A stretch of 64,000 nt of DNA from Litchfieldia alkalitelluris (GCF_002019645.1 NZ_KV917374.1:2058696-2122695); one strand, 5' to 3'. Shown: positions 36,044 through 44,829, counted from the first letter of the stretch. Numbers and translations: made by a program. The notes: generated from the sequence alone by a model not told the origin.

Positions 36044-36385
36044 ATGTTTAATCGTGAATTAGTAAAAGGAAGTACTTCGTTAATCTTGCTACAATTATTA
36101 ACGGAGAAAGATATGTACGGTTATGAAATCGTTAAAGAAATGGAAAAACGGAGTGGGCACGTCCTTCAAGTAAAGGAAGGAACTCTGTATCCAGCTTTAC
36201 ACAAGTTAGAGAAACAAGAATATATTGAGTCATACTGGTGTGAAACTGAAAAAGGTCCTGCACGTAAATATTATAAAATTACGAATACAGGAAAAGAGAT
36301 ATTACAACAAAAAACAAGCGAATGGCAAAGTTTTGTAAATGTCGTTGATAAAGTGATTGGGAGAAAGGGTTATGATTCAATCTAA
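36044..36385 (+). CDS. PadR-family transcriptional regulator
   Basis: Regulator of 113 residues. The PadR winged helix is complete: [20 protein letters not shown] and [20 protein letters not shown] are hallmarks, and [17 protein letters not shown] is the wing. It has a short C-terminal dimerisation helix, so it belongs to the small PadR-s2 class. The start at 36044 is chosen because AGGTGA lies 8 nt upstream; the ATG at 36038 is only 2 nt from it. Its end overlaps the next gene by 14 bp. It probably represses its own operon, which encodes membrane proteins. Confidence 0.9.
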   Translation: MFNRELVKGSTSLILLQLLTEKDMYGYEIVKEMEKRSGHVLQVKEGTLYPALHKLEKQEYIESYWCETEKGPARKYYKITNTGKEILQQKTSEWQSFVNVVDKVIGRKGYDSI

Positions 36386-37016
36386 ACAGGATTATTTAAG
36401 CTTATTAGCAAAAGAATTGAATAATCATCCAGACTCAACAGAACTACTTCATGAAATTGATATCCATATTACTGAAATGGTGGAGGACCTGTATTTGGTA
36501 GAGGGTTTGAATGAAGCAGAAGCAATGATAGAAGTCCAATCTAGATTAGGGACACCCACAGAAATTGCACTAAATTACCAAAAGGGACTAGTGGTAACAC
36601 CAAGCAAAACTCAATGGACCTTTATTTCAGTTAATATCTTGTTTTTTATTGGTGGTATTTTTCTAACTTTTTTGTATCATGTCATTCCATTGCCTATTGT
36701 TAGCGAAACATGGAGTTTTCTAACGAGTATTCCAACTGTCATTATATTGCTATACATGTGCTTCTGGGCATTATTAGGATATGAAATAGGCAAAGAATTC
36801 GGCTATGGTGGCAAAAAATTATTAGCCAAAACCTTCTATATTTCCTTAGTCCCTAATTTGCTGTTAATGGTGTTGGTTGTTTTTCAAGTAGTTCCAAGAT
36901 CTTGGTTTCATCCATTATTAACACCATCTTTCATAATCGCATGCATCTTATGTACTATCGTGTTGTATCCAATTAGTTATGCGAGTTTTAAATGGGGAAC
37001 ATTTAAGTCTGTATAA
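36372..37016 (+). CDS. HAAS-domain membrane protein (PadR partner)
   Basis: Protein of 214 residues. The N-terminal 70 residues are the helical HAAS signalling domain usually coded next to PadR genes ([40 protein letters not shown]). Four hydrophobic segments follow. The start at 36372 is chosen over the GTG/ATG at 36357 because GGGAGAAAGGG lies just upstream. It overlaps padR by 14 bp, so translation is coupled. Family knowledge suggests that it passes a membrane or envelope signal; the exact output is unknown. Confidence 0.85.
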   Translation: MIQSKQDYLSLLAKELNNHPDSTELLHEIDIHITEMVEDLYLVEGLNEAEAMIEVQSRLGTPTEIALNYQKGLVVTPSKTQWTFISVNILFFIGGIFLTFLYHVIPLPIVSETWSFLTSIPTVIILLYMCFWALLGYEIGKEFGYGGKKLLAKTFYISLVPNLLLMVLVVFQVVPRSWFHPLLTPSFIIACILCTIVLYPISYASFKWGTFKSV

Positions 37017-37080
37017 AAATTTTTAACAATATACATAGAAATACGATGTATCATTAAATTTAGAAGGGAAGGGTGAAAAT

Positions 37081-37449
37081 TTGTATCATAGGATTATGAT
37101 TGAGATTTTCGGGGGAGTAGCAATAGCTTTAATAGTGGCAATTATATTTTCGGTTTTTTTCCTGAGGTGCTCCTTTTACTTTATTAGATTCTACAGATCA
37201 CAAGTGACTAAATTCTTTCAGTTTTGCGGTGTAACCATTTTCTTCTTAATATCAATTTTATGTATGGATTCTTTCTTAAAGCTTTTTCTTTTACAAATTG
37301 TTGAATACATACCCTTCGGTCTATTCTGGGCAATATATTTGATCGCTGTATGTGCCGCTTTAGGTGTAGTCATTGGTTTTATCACAACAAAGTTCATCTA
37401 TTTTGATGGAATTTTAATATTAAGAAAGCTTTTTTATTTAAATACCTAG
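37081..37449 (+). CDS. Small polytopic membrane protein of unknown function
   Basis: Protein of 122 residues with a TTG start and GAAGGGAAGGGTG ahead of it. Three to four hydrophobic segments are visible (about 8-30, 45-65, 72-105). No motif is recognised. It lies 65 bp after the HAAS gene and 72 bp before the DUF4173-like gene, all in the same direction, so it probably belongs to the PadR operon. Confidence 0.6.
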   Translation: MYHRIMIEIFGGVAIALIVAIIFSVFFLRCSFYFIRFYRSQVTKFFQFCGVTIFFLISILCMDSFLKLFLLQIVEYIPFGLFWAIYLIAVCAALGVVIGFITTKFIYFDGILILRKLFYLNT

Positions 37450-37520
37450 AAATTCTTTGTAATAAAAGTGTTTCTTTGATTATATACCTAGAAAAACTAT
37501 GTAGTAAAAGGAGAAATAGT

Positions 37521-38948
37521 ATGAAAATAATTACGAACTACCCATTTGTTTTATGTTGTTTGGTACTTGCTTTGGCGGCAGAAATTTGCCTATTGTCTGA
37601 ACCTGTAGGTATTTCCTATTTAGTGTTTATTAGTGCTTTTTATATGTTCTTTTTTTACTGGTTTCGAAATGTGTCGTTCTCTCATAAACGAATAAGCGGT
37701 CTTATTTTTGTTTCCATTTATCTATTAACAATTACTTTCTTTACTTATTCGAATGAATTTTTTAATTCAATCAATTTTGTGTTAATTCCAGTTTTAGTTT
37801 TTATACATATTGTCTTATTGACGAGCTTTCATCATATTAAATGGAATTCTGTTTCCTTTCTCATTTTGTTGCAGAAAAAAGTTTCACAACTCTTCTCCTG
37901 TATAAAGATTACTTTCCGATTTACAGGAAGAAAGCTGAAGCGAAATATCGGTGAATCTACATACAAAACAAGTAAGAAAATAGTATTAGGGATTATTTTA
38001 TCCATACCAATTTTACTTGTGGTTACTTTTTTGCTTTTAATCGCAGATGCAAGGTTTGCGTCGTTATTATTTTTAATCCCTAACAGATTGCTGCATTTTG
38101 ATTTATCTTTCGTCCCGAGGTTTATTCGAGTTTTACTGATTGCACTAGGATTGTATGGGTTATTTAAAATCATTTCGAAAAAAACACTAGTAATTGAAAA
38201 TAATAAAACACATAAGAGAAACTGGGATACAATCATACTTACAACAGTTCTCATATTTTTGAATCTGATTTACCTGCTATTTACGGTCGTGCAATTTCAA
38301 TACTTTTTTAACGGGTCACTAGAGGTAGGCTTCTCATATTCGGAATATGCAAGACGTGGCTTCTTTGAATTAATGATTGTTACTTTGATTAATTACGCAA
38401 TTCTAATGGGTACCATTACATTTGTAAAACGACACGAATTAACGATTGTTAAATTGATGCTGACCTTATTGATATTTTTTAGTGGAGTTATGCTAACATC
38501 AGCCTTCTTCAGACTGATGATGTATGAGCAAGCTTATGGGTTTACCGCATCAAGACTATTAGCACATTCCTTTATGATTTACTTAGTGGTTGTATTTGGT
38601 TTTACTTTAATAAAAGTTTGGGCTAACAAATTAACACTTTCTCATTTTTATCTCATTTTTACACTAATCTTTTATTTAGGCTTAAATCTAATCAGCTTGG
38701 ATCAATTAATTGTCACTAAAAACATCGAGCGGTTTGAGGAAACTGGAAAAATCGATATAAAATACTTAAGTACTTTATCTTATTCAGTTGTCCCGGATCT
38801 AGTGGAACTGCATAAAAATCATCCTGAAATCCCAGGGTTAGATATGATATTAAATGAAAAGAGAATTAACCTATTACAAGTTAACTCATGGCAATCTTAT
38901 AATTTATCAAAGCAAGCAGCCCTAAAAGCCATTAATAAGCTTGAGTAG
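37521..38948 (+). CDS. DUF4173-like polytopic membrane protein
   Basis: Protein of 475 residues with about 11-12 hydrophobic segments. A central segment (KIVLGIILSIPILLVVTFLL, IADARFASLLF) resembles the DUF4173/DUF4153 family of Bacillus membrane proteins. A soluble C-terminal tail of about 70 residues includes SYSVVPDLVELHKNHPEIPG. The function is unknown. AAAAGGAG lies 8 nt before the ATG at 37521; the longer in-frame start has no binding site. It is the last intact gene of the PadR/HAAS cluster, followed directly by broken genes. Confidence 0.8.
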   Translation: MKIITNYPFVLCCLVLALAAEICLLSEPVGISYLVFISAFYMFFFYWFRNVSFSHKRISGLIFVSIYLLTITFFTYSNEFFNSINFVLIPVLVFIHIVLLTSFHHIKWNSVSFLILLQKKVSQLFSCIKITFRFTGRKLKRNIGESTYKTSKKIVLGIILSIPILLVVTFLLLIADARFASLLFLIPNRLLHFDLSFVPRFIRVLLIALGLYGLFKIISKKTLVIENNKTHKRNWDTIILTTVLIFLNLIYLLFTVVQFQYFFNGSLEVGFSYSEYARRGFFELMIVTLINYAILMGTITFVKRHELTIVKLMLTLLIFFSGVMLTSAFFRLMMYEQAYGFTASRLLAHSFMIYLVVVFGFTLIKVWANKLTLSHFYLIFTLIFYLGLNLISLDQLIVTKNIERFEETGKIDIKYLSTLSYSVVPDLVELHKNHPEIPGLDMILNEKRINLLQVNSWQSYNLSKQAALKAINKLE

Positions 38949-38965
38949 AAAGGAGGGTGGAGCGG

Positions 38966-39334
38966 ATGGGCTTTTCATTCCTCGTCGTATTAGGAATAGT
39001 AGGTACAGTTGTTTCTTGGTTTATAAAGAAATCCGTATTAACACTATTCAGCCTAAGAATCGATTCATTGTGAAGTTTAGGAAGTTAAAATTATTTAGTA
39101 GTCCATGGTCCAGTGGAACCTTCTTATTTGTTAGTAACTTAGTTTTATTTAGTGTCACCATATTGTGTTTGTACCTACTAATGTATTTCACGATTCCTTT
39201 TCTACATATATTTGTTATGTTGTTAGCTGTCTTATCAAGTTTGTATTGGTGGATTATTTGGATTAATTGTTACATTGATTGCTACTTTAACCTGCTTTAT
39301 TATTACTGGATATTCTACCATGAAAAATACATAG
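38966..39334 (+). pseudogene. Broken small membrane-protein gene cut by an R1 repeat
   Basis: GGAGGGTGGAG precedes an ATG at 38966 that opens a frame MGFSFLVVLGIVGTVVSWF, which stops after 35 codons (TGA near 39071). A second frame over the same and following DNA encodes a hydrophobic protein (SSGTFLFVSNLVLFSVTILC and FLHIFVMLLAVLSSLYWWI). It runs into the R1 copy at 39334 without a natural stop. The simplest reading is one membrane-protein gene with a frameshift near its 5' end and its 3' end lost at the R1 copy. The exact shift position cannot be fixed from one sequence. Confidence 0.5.
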
Positions 39335-39433
39335 TTAGCGGAGTTCCAATCGCTGCGATCCACCTGCTTTCCGCGGGGCGGCCCGTGAGCCTCCTCGTCG
39401 CTTCCTGAGCTCCTGCGGGGTCTCACGAGACCG
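39334..39433 (-). repeat. R1 repeat, half copy at a gene junction
   Basis: Minus-orientation copy that begins GCGGAGTTCCAATCGCTGCG and breaks off in the middle of the central palindrome, after GGGGTCTCACGAGACCG. The missing half (CCGCAGGAG ... TTCCACAC) is not found downstream. Truncated coding sequences lie on both sides. Confidence 0.9.
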
Positions 39434-39434
39434 T

Positions 39435-39737
39435 GTCGATGACATAAATGAATTTTCCTTGATTCAGGAGTTAGGGGTTATTCAGGGAGTACATTGCCCG
39501 CATTATAATGACCATGAAATCGCAAAAAAGTTTGATAAGCATATTCTTATGTCAAATCATACTGGCATTGCTATTGAAGAAAACTGTGCAATTGAATTCA
39601 ATGAAGGATTGTTTAGAATTATAAAATCTGACTCCAATGCGAAAGCATACAAACTAGTTGTCAAAGAGGATGAGCTTCAAAAAACTGAATTAACAAACAT
39701 AACCGAGTACTTACCGCTTGAATTTTTGTACCGGTAA
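39435..39737 (+). pseudogene. Peptidase S51 (peptidase E-like), C-terminal fragment
   Basis: Open frame of 100 codons without a start: it runs out of the R1 copy and encodes VDDINEFSLIQELGVIQGVH, CPHYNDHEIAKKFDK, NHTGIAIEENCAIEF and ITEYLPLEFLYR. These match the end of class I glutamine-amidotransferase-like peptidase S51 proteins (G-HCPHY, GIAxExNCALE, YLPLE). About 100-120 N-terminal residues, including the nucleophile Ser segment, are missing. No ribosome binding site remains. It is therefore a remnant, probably left by a deletion ending in R1. Confidence 0.8.
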
Positions 39738-39758
39738 GAGCAAAAAGGAGGGGGCACA

Positions 39759-40494
39759 TTGTTAAAGAGAATCACTTTTTTACGAGATCAAATACATAAT
39801 AAGGAGATTTATCCGTTTTCGATTCCCGCCATTCAACAGTTAGAATCTCTAGAAATTGAAAAGCCGGTAACCTTCTTTGTCGGTGAAAACGGATCTGGGA
39901 AATCAACTCTTTTAGAAGCAATTGCTGATCAATGCCAATTCAATACAGGTGGTGGTGGAAGAAATAATACGTATGATCTGTATGAATCTTCAGCTGCACT
40001 AAGCCCGTATATACGTTTATCATGGTTACCAAAGGTTTCGAATGGATTCTTTCTACGTGCTGAATCTTTTTATCAATTTGCTACCCATTTAGACGAAGTA
40101 GATAATACAGGTTTTCGTTATTACGGGGGGGAAATCGTTACTAGAACAATCACATGGAGAATCGTTTTTATCACTATTTTTAAATCGATTTGGTAGTAGT
40201 AAAGCGATTTATTTGTTAGATGAGCCTGAGTCTGCCTTGTCACCTGCAAGGCAACTATCGTTTATTAAAATTATTCATGACCTGACGAAAAGCGGGGATG
40301 TTCAATTTATCATTGCAACACACTCCCCGATTTTATTAGGGTTTCCAAATGCAGAAATCATTTGCTTTGATGATGGAAGTATCCGAAGTGTTGATTATGA
40401 ATCAACCGAGCATTATCAAATTACCAAGTATTTTCTTGACCATCGTGAGAAAATGCTGTTTGAATTATTGAAAGAAGAAGATGACATAGACTAA
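39759..40494 (+). pseudogene. AAA/ABC-type ATPase with single-base frameshift
   Basis: The first part has Walker A (FFVGENGSGKSTLLEAIADQ, about residues 40-60) and the second part, in another frame, Walker B and switch (YLLDEPESALSPARQL and IIATHSPILLG). A run of seven G at 40125-40131 separates them. With six G, the frame reads YYGGKSLLEQSHGESFLSLF and joins both halves into one protein of about 244 residues of the small Bacillus AAA ATPase type (signature-like motif HGESFLSLF restored). So it is either a real frameshift, a sequencing error in a homopolymer, or a slippage site. GGAGGGGGC precedes the TTG start. Confidence 0.85.
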
Positions 40495-40507
40495 AGGGGA
40501 AATTTAT

Positions 40508-41037
40508 TTGAAATCAAAACTTATAATAGTAGAGGGATTACCTGGCTTTGGGAAAAGCTAGTTACCGACAGATGGAAGGAGTTTGCTGAAAAAGCATCAC
40601 AACAGGACATAACTTATCTTTTTGAATGTTGCTTTATCCAAAATCCAGTGACAATGGGGATGATTAAGTCTGGAGCTAGTAAGGAAGTTGTCGCTAGTTA
40701 TATTAAACAGCTAGCAACTGCGATCGAACTATTAAATCCTGTATTAATTTATATTGAACAAGATGATTTAAAAGCTTCATTTACTAAAGCTGTAAAAGAA
40801 CGACCAAAGGAATGGTCAGAAGGATTTATTTACTACTATACAAGTCAAGGATATGGCTATGAACATGGATTTAATGGATTGGAAGGTACCATTAAAGTGC
40901 TTGAGGAAAGATTGGCTCTAGAGCAGGAGATTTATAATAGTTTAAATATGAACAAATACAAGGTAAATAATATGCGTTATGAAACAGAAAGATATCAAGA
41001 ACAGTTAAATGATATTTTAGGTAGACCCCAATCGTAA
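40508..41037 (+). pseudogene. P-loop nucleotide-binding protein with internal deletion
   Basis: A TTG start with AGGGGAA upstream encodes KSKLIIVEGLPGFGKS and meets TAG at 40559. The C-terminal part follows at once in another frame: VTDRWKEFAEKASQQDITYL, ECCFIQNPVTMGMIKSG and SEGFIYYYTSQGYGYEHG, up to 41037. A normal P-loop protein of this kind should have some 60-80 residues between GKS and this part. The gene thus lost an internal piece with a frame change. The family looks like a Bacillus NTPase/kinase of unknown role. Confidence 0.7.
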
Positions 41038-41043
41038 TTTGAT

Positions 41044-41240
41044 TAGCACCATGGAGGATGAAAATAGTGTACTTACTAAGTGTGGAATGAGCGTAGAGCC
41101 ACTTGATTCCTGTGGGATATAGCAGTCTCGTGAGACCCCGCAGGAGCAAAAAGTGACGAGGAGGCTCACGGACTGCCCCACGGAAAGCAAGTGGATCGCA
41201 GCGATTGGAACTCCGCAACCTAAGTTATTGTCAGGGTAGT
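41044..41240 (+). repeat. R1 repeat, full copy with CCATGG module
   Basis: AGCACCATGGAGGATGAAAA (flank module), then CTAAGTGTGGAATGAGCG, AGAGCCACTTGATTCCTG, central CAGTCTCGTGAGACCCCGC, GACGAGGAGGCTCACGGACT, GCGGAAAGCAAGTGGATC-type sequence with one change, GCAGCGATTGGAACTCCGC and TTATTGTCAGGGTAG. It marks the right end of the row of broken genes, in the opposite orientation to the half copy at 39334. Confidence 0.9.
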
Positions 41241-41338
41241 TATCTATAAGAAGAATGTGACAAATCTCATTAACTACTTGTCGAAGTCCTTTTATAATTA
41301 ATAATTAATCAATATAAATTAAAAGGATATGATTAGGT

Positions 41339-42175
41339 ATGTTACTAGAATTATTGAGTAATTTTTCATTCCATACCCAATGGAATGCGGGCGTTTTATT
41401 AATGGTATTATTAAGTATTGTTTTTTATCTTTTTCTATTACCAACACCTAGTAATCACCCAAAAGTCAAAAGTGTGTTATTTATTTTTGGCTTATTTCTT
41501 ATTTTCTTTACAGTAGGAAGTCCGTTAAATCTCCTTGGACGGATTATATTCAGAGGACATATCGCTCAGATGTTAATTTTAATCGTTATTGTCGCTCCTT
41601 TATTGATATTGGGGTTTAAGTCAACAATCGTTTCAAAAGCTGTAACTTATCAGAAGCTGAAGAAATTCCTCACCTTTATAAAAAAGCCTCAGATAACAAT
41701 TGTCGTTTTTCATGTATTATTTATCGGCTATCATATCCCTGCGGTTTTTAATTATGTAAGGATTAGTTATTTTTTAAATTATTTCTATCTTCTTCTTTTA
41801 TTTTTAGCAGCTTTATTGCTTTGGACTCCACTCATTCCGATTATAAAAGAATTAGATTTTTTATCAGTTAAACAAAAAGTACGTTATTGCTTATGGAATG
41901 TTGTTTTCTTTTCTCCATTAGCTTTATGGTTTATTTTTTCAGAACAAATTCTATATTCGATATATATAGATCCTGATTTGATTCGGTTATCACTTGAAGT
42001 GTGCTTGCCGCCAGGAGAGCCAATCGAGTCGATTCCGGAAGAATTTTTTGATTATTTATTGCCGTTTCCTCCACTAAGAGAGCAACAGCTTGGGGGATGG
42101 TTGTTATTGATTGGTCAAGGTCTTGTGTTTGGTTCGGTTGGGTTGTGGATGAGGAAAAAAGTGAAAGAGAGCTAA
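41339..42175 (+). CDS. ctaG: Cytochrome c oxidase assembly factor CtaG (caa3 type)
   Basis: Membrane protein of 278 residues with about seven hydrophobic segments and the caa3_CtaG pattern: FTVGSPLNLLGRIIFRGHIA (conserved His), VFHVLFIGYHIPAVFNY and LWTPLIPI. It is needed for assembly of caa3-type cytochrome oxidase in Bacillus, probably copper delivery to subunit I. A long C-terminal loop (PPGEPIESIPEEFFDYLLPF) precedes the last helix. Upstream ribosome binding is moderate (AAAAGGATATG). It stands alone, away from the cta operon. The stop codon lies inside the terminator stem. Confidence 0.88.
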   Translation: MLLELLSNFSFHTQWNAGVLLMVLLSIVFYLFLLPTPSNHPKVKSVLFIFGLFLIFFTVGSPLNLLGRIIFRGHIAQMLILIVIVAPLLILGFKSTIVSKAVTYQKLKKFLTFIKKPQITIVVFHVLFIGYHIPAVFNYVRISYFLNYFYLLLLFLAALLLWTPLIPIIKELDFLSVKQKVRYCLWNVVFFSPLALWFIFSEQILYSIYIDPDLIRLSLEVCLPPGEPIESIPEEFFDYLLPFPPLREQQLGGWLLLIGQGLVFGSVGLWMRKKVKES

Positions 42176-42192
42176 TGCTAGCTCTCTTTTCT
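42163..42192. terminator. Terminator overlapping ctaG stop
   Basis: AAAGAGAGCTA / TAGCTCTCTTT stem with a 4-nt loop and a TTCTC tail. The ctaG stop codon lies within the stem. It may also serve the converging ytkP. Confidence 0.88.
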
Positions 42193-42215
42193 CTTGTTAA
42201 TCAATAGCAGTTTCT

Positions 42216-43145
42216 TTAAAAATCAAACAAATCGCTAGACAAGTACCTCTCCCCAGTATCGCAGGCAATACAAACAACGACATCATCTGGGGATAATCTT
42301 TTAGCTACTTGCATGGCTGCATAACAAGCCGCACCTGATGATGGTCCAACTAGGATTCCTTCTTCTTGCGCTAATTTTCTAGTAATGTCATATGCATCTT
42401 CATCTTCAATTTTAAAGATTTCATCATAAACATCTTGATTTAAGATTTCTGGAATGAAGCCCGGGCTCGTGCCAACAAGCTTATGTTTCCCTGGTTGTCC
42501 ACCTGATAAAACTGGAGATCCAGCAGGTTCAACTACATGTACAGTAATGTCAGAGTAATATTCCCTTAATGCTTCCCCTGTGCCCGTGATTGTTCCACCG
42601 GTACCTGCGGTAGCTACAAAGGCCGATAGTGGTTTTCCTATGATTTTCATTGCTTCAATAATTTCGGTTGCAGTTGTTTTACGATGAGCATCGGGATTTG
42701 CATCATTTTCAAATTGCATGGGAATAAAACTATTTTCTATTTGTTCAGCTAATTCCTGAGCTTTTCGAATGGAGCCGGGCATTCTCTCGTCACCGGGCGT
42801 TAATACAACGTCAGCACCATAAGCTTTAAGTAGGTTTATACGTTCTTTAGTCATCGTATCTGGCATAACAAGAATCGCTTTATAACCTCGTGCAGCAGCA
42901 TTCATCGCCAAACCTATTCCTGTATTTCCACTTGTAGGTTCAATAATTGTTGCACCTGGTTTAAGCAAGCCAGCCTTTTCAGCTTCTAAAATCATATTAA
43001 AGGCAGCTCGATCCTTTACACTTCCACTTGGATTGAAGAATTCTAATTTTAAATAAATCTGTGCCCCATCTTTAGGGTTAATTTTTCTTAACTTAACTAA
43101 TGGTGTATCACCAATTAAATCTGATAAGTTTGAAACAACCTTCAA
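42216..43145 (-). CDS. ytkP: Cysteine synthase-like PLP enzyme YtkP
   Basis: Fold-type II PLP enzyme of 309 residues, O-acetylserine sulfhydrylase family. The PLP Lys lies in FNPSGSVKDRAAFN; EPTSGNTGIGLAMNAAARG binds substrate; ATAGTGGTITGTG holds the PLP phosphate. B. subtilis ytkP, at the same place in gene order, is annotated as a probable cysteine synthase; the main CysK lies elsewhere. The start is TTG at 43145, since AAGGAAG lies 8 nt upstream and homologues begin LKVVSNLSDLIGDTPLV; the ATG 29 codons earlier is not supported. Repeats fill the upstream region. Confidence 0.92.
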   Translation of the reverse strand: MKVVSNLSDLIGDTPLVKLRKINPKDGAQIYLKLEFFNPSGSVKDRAAFNMILEAEKAGLLKPGATIIEPTSGNTGIGLAMNAAARGYKAILVMPDTMTKERINLLKAYGADVVLTPGDERMPGSIRKAQELAEQIENSFIPMQFENDANPDAHRKTTATEIIEAMKIIGKPLSAFVATAGTGGTITGTGEALREYYSDITVHVVEPAGSPVLSGGQPGKHKLVGTSPGFIPEILNQDVYDEIFKIEDEDAYDITRKLAQEEGILVGPSSGAACYAAMQVAKRLSPDDVVVCIACDTGERYLSSDLFDF

Positions 43146-43290
43146 GCTTTCCACTTCCTTTTTATGTAAGAAATATATTCTTATAATATAAAGACTTACT
43201 TTTATATTATCATACGTTAAAATTGAAATCACACTAGAGGTTCAGAGGTATAAAAATTCATTCGTGGTCATATTCGTTCGCATACATTGA

Positions 43291-43510
43291 GGTCTACCCT
43301 GAAAATAACTTTAGTTGTGGAGTTCCATGAGCTGCGATCCACTTGCTTTCCGCGGGGTGGTCCGTGAGCCTCCTCGTCGCCAGGGGCTCAGCTCCTGCGG
43401 GGTCTCACGAGACCACTGGATCCCGCAGGAGTCAAGTGGCTCTCCACTCATTCCACACTGAGGAGGAAACATTTTTCCATACACCATGGTGCGAAATACT
43501 TATTTAGCAT
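43291..43510 (-). repeat. R1 repeat, extended copy f
   Basis: Minus-orientation copy with both flank modules: GTCTACCCTGAAAATAAC at the left and ACACCATGGTGCGAAATACT, TATTTAGCAT at the right. The core has the central hairpin GGTCTCACGAGACC between GCTCCTGCGGG and CCCGCAGGAG. It is almost identical (about six differences) to the copy at 43709, so one arose recently from the other. Confidence 0.92.
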
Positions 43511-43528
43511 GGATGTCTACCCTGAAAA

Positions 43529-43654
43529 AAGAAATGCGGAAGGCGCTCGTTCATCGGCGACAGGCATAAGGCAAGCCGGCTGGAAGGTTGCTCTTTAACC
43601 TTCTAGGGTGGATTGACTTAGACCTGAGAGCCGATAGCGCCTGGAGCTAGACAC
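43529..43654 (-). repeat. R2 repeat, copy 2, between two R1 copies
   Basis: Reverse-oriented R2: GCGGAAGGCGCTCGTTCATC, GGCGACAGGCATAAGGC, then GGTTGCTCTTTAACCTTC, and GAGCCGATAGCGCCTGGAGC, TAGACAC. On its right comes TAAGCTAAGTATAATTTTTC and CATGGTGCTAATTTTAATTA, the same linker that joins R1 and R2 at 47150-47200. Confidence 0.9.
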
Positions 43655-43708
43655 TAAGCTAAGTATAATTTTTCATCCTCCATGGTGCTAATTTTAATTA
43701 GCATGGAT

Positions 43709-43928
43709 GTCTACCCTGAAAATAACTTTGGTTGTGGAGTTCCATGACCTGCGATCCACTTGCTTTCCGCGGGGTGGTCCGTGAGCCTCCTCGTCGCCAA
43801 GGGCTCAGCTCCTGCGGGGTCTCACGAGACCACTGGATCCCGCAGGAGTCAAGCGGCTCTCCGCTCATTCCACACTGAGGAGGAAACATTTTTTCATACA
43901 CCATGGTGCGAAATACTTATTTAGCATA
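43709..43928 (-). repeat. R1 repeat, extended copy g
   Basis: Near-identical to the copy at 43291-43510 in both core and flank modules, offset by 418 bp, with R2 between them. The pair is therefore a direct repeat that could recombine and delete R2. Confidence 0.92.
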
Positions 43929-44148
43929 GATGTCTACCCTGAAAATACTTAGGTTGTAGATTCATTCGCTACAGTTCACTCGCTTTCCGCGGGGCGTGCG
44001 GTGAGCCTCCTCGTCGCTTTCTGGCTCCTGCGGGGTCTCACTTTGCCCGCTGTATCCCGCAGGAGTCGAGTGACCTTCCGCTCATTCCAACTGTGTTTGT
44101 ACTTTTCTCCTCCATGGTGCAAATACTCACTTTATAAAGGTCTACCCT
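43929..44148 (-). repeat. R1 repeat, diverged extended copy h
   Basis: GATGTCTACCCTGAAAATAC, CACTCGCTTTCCGCGGGGCG, GAGCCTCCTCGTCGCTTTC, GGCTCCTGCGGGGTCTCAC, ATCCCGCAGGAGTCGAGTGA and CTCCTCCATGGTGCAAATAC. It is more diverged than the two copies to its left. Together these elements fill almost all of the 1.1 kb between ytkP and thpR, which otherwise holds nothing recognisable. Confidence 0.88.
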
Positions 44149-44262
44149 AAATTGCAAGTTTATTATTAGTAACCTATGGTTAAAAGATTGAAACATTTTA
44201 TTATTAATATTGCATCATGTTTAGTGTAAAATATGTACTATTACGATTCTAGGAGGAGAGCA

Positions 44263-44829
44263 ATGGCTGACGCACATTATTTTCTAGCAGTCCCTTTATC
44301 TGATGATGCTCGAACCATACTTAGTGATTGGCGAGAGGAATTAAAGGAAGAAGTGTCCTTTAAATCTTGGGTTCATCCGTTGGATTTTCATATCACATTA
44401 GCCTTTCTCGGGAGTGCATCTGAAAAGGCAATTTCGCTTACAAAGGAGAAAATAGGTGCAATCTCAAGCTTCTATCCTGCTTTTCAGTTAGAGATAAATG
44501 GCTTAGGTACCTTTGGAAAACAAGAATCACCGAGAGTTTTTTGGGCAGGGGTACAGCACTCAGAAGCATTAATAAAACTTCAAAAAAAAGTACATGAAGC
44601 TTGTAAGGAAGTTGGTTTTTCCTTGGATTCCAGGCCATACAGTCCCCACATTACACTTGCACGAAGATGGAAGGAGAAATCACCCTTAGATGTGAAAAAA
44701 ATCCAAACCTTTAACATTCAAGCAGGTGTTACCTCCTTTCCTGTTCAAGAGATGATATTATATCAAACCCATTTAAATCGTACACCGAAGTATGAAGCAA
44801 TCTCTAGGTTTTCGTTGATGGGAGAATAG
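44263..44829 (+). CDS. thpR: RNA 2',3'-cyclic phosphodiesterase ThpR (YtlP)
   Basis: 2H phosphoesterase of 188 residues. The two HxTx motifs that give the family its name are FHITLAFLG (about residue 44) and HITLARRW (about residue 128). It opens 2',3'-cyclic phosphates on RNA and can ligate 2'-5' ends in vitro. The start at 44263 follows AGGAGGAGAGC closely; the earlier in-frame ATG has no binding site. It corresponds to B. subtilis ytlP. It is followed after 14 bp by lrgA, so they may share a transcript. Confidence 0.92.
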   Translation: MADAHYFLAVPLSDDARTILSDWREELKEEVSFKSWVHPLDFHITLAFLGSASEKAISLTKEKIGAISSFYPAFQLEINGLGTFGKQESPRVFWAGVQHSEALIKLQKKVHEACKEVGFSLDSRPYSPHITLARRWKEKSPLDVKKIQTFNIQAGVTSFPVQEMILYQTHLNRTPKYEAISRFSLMGE

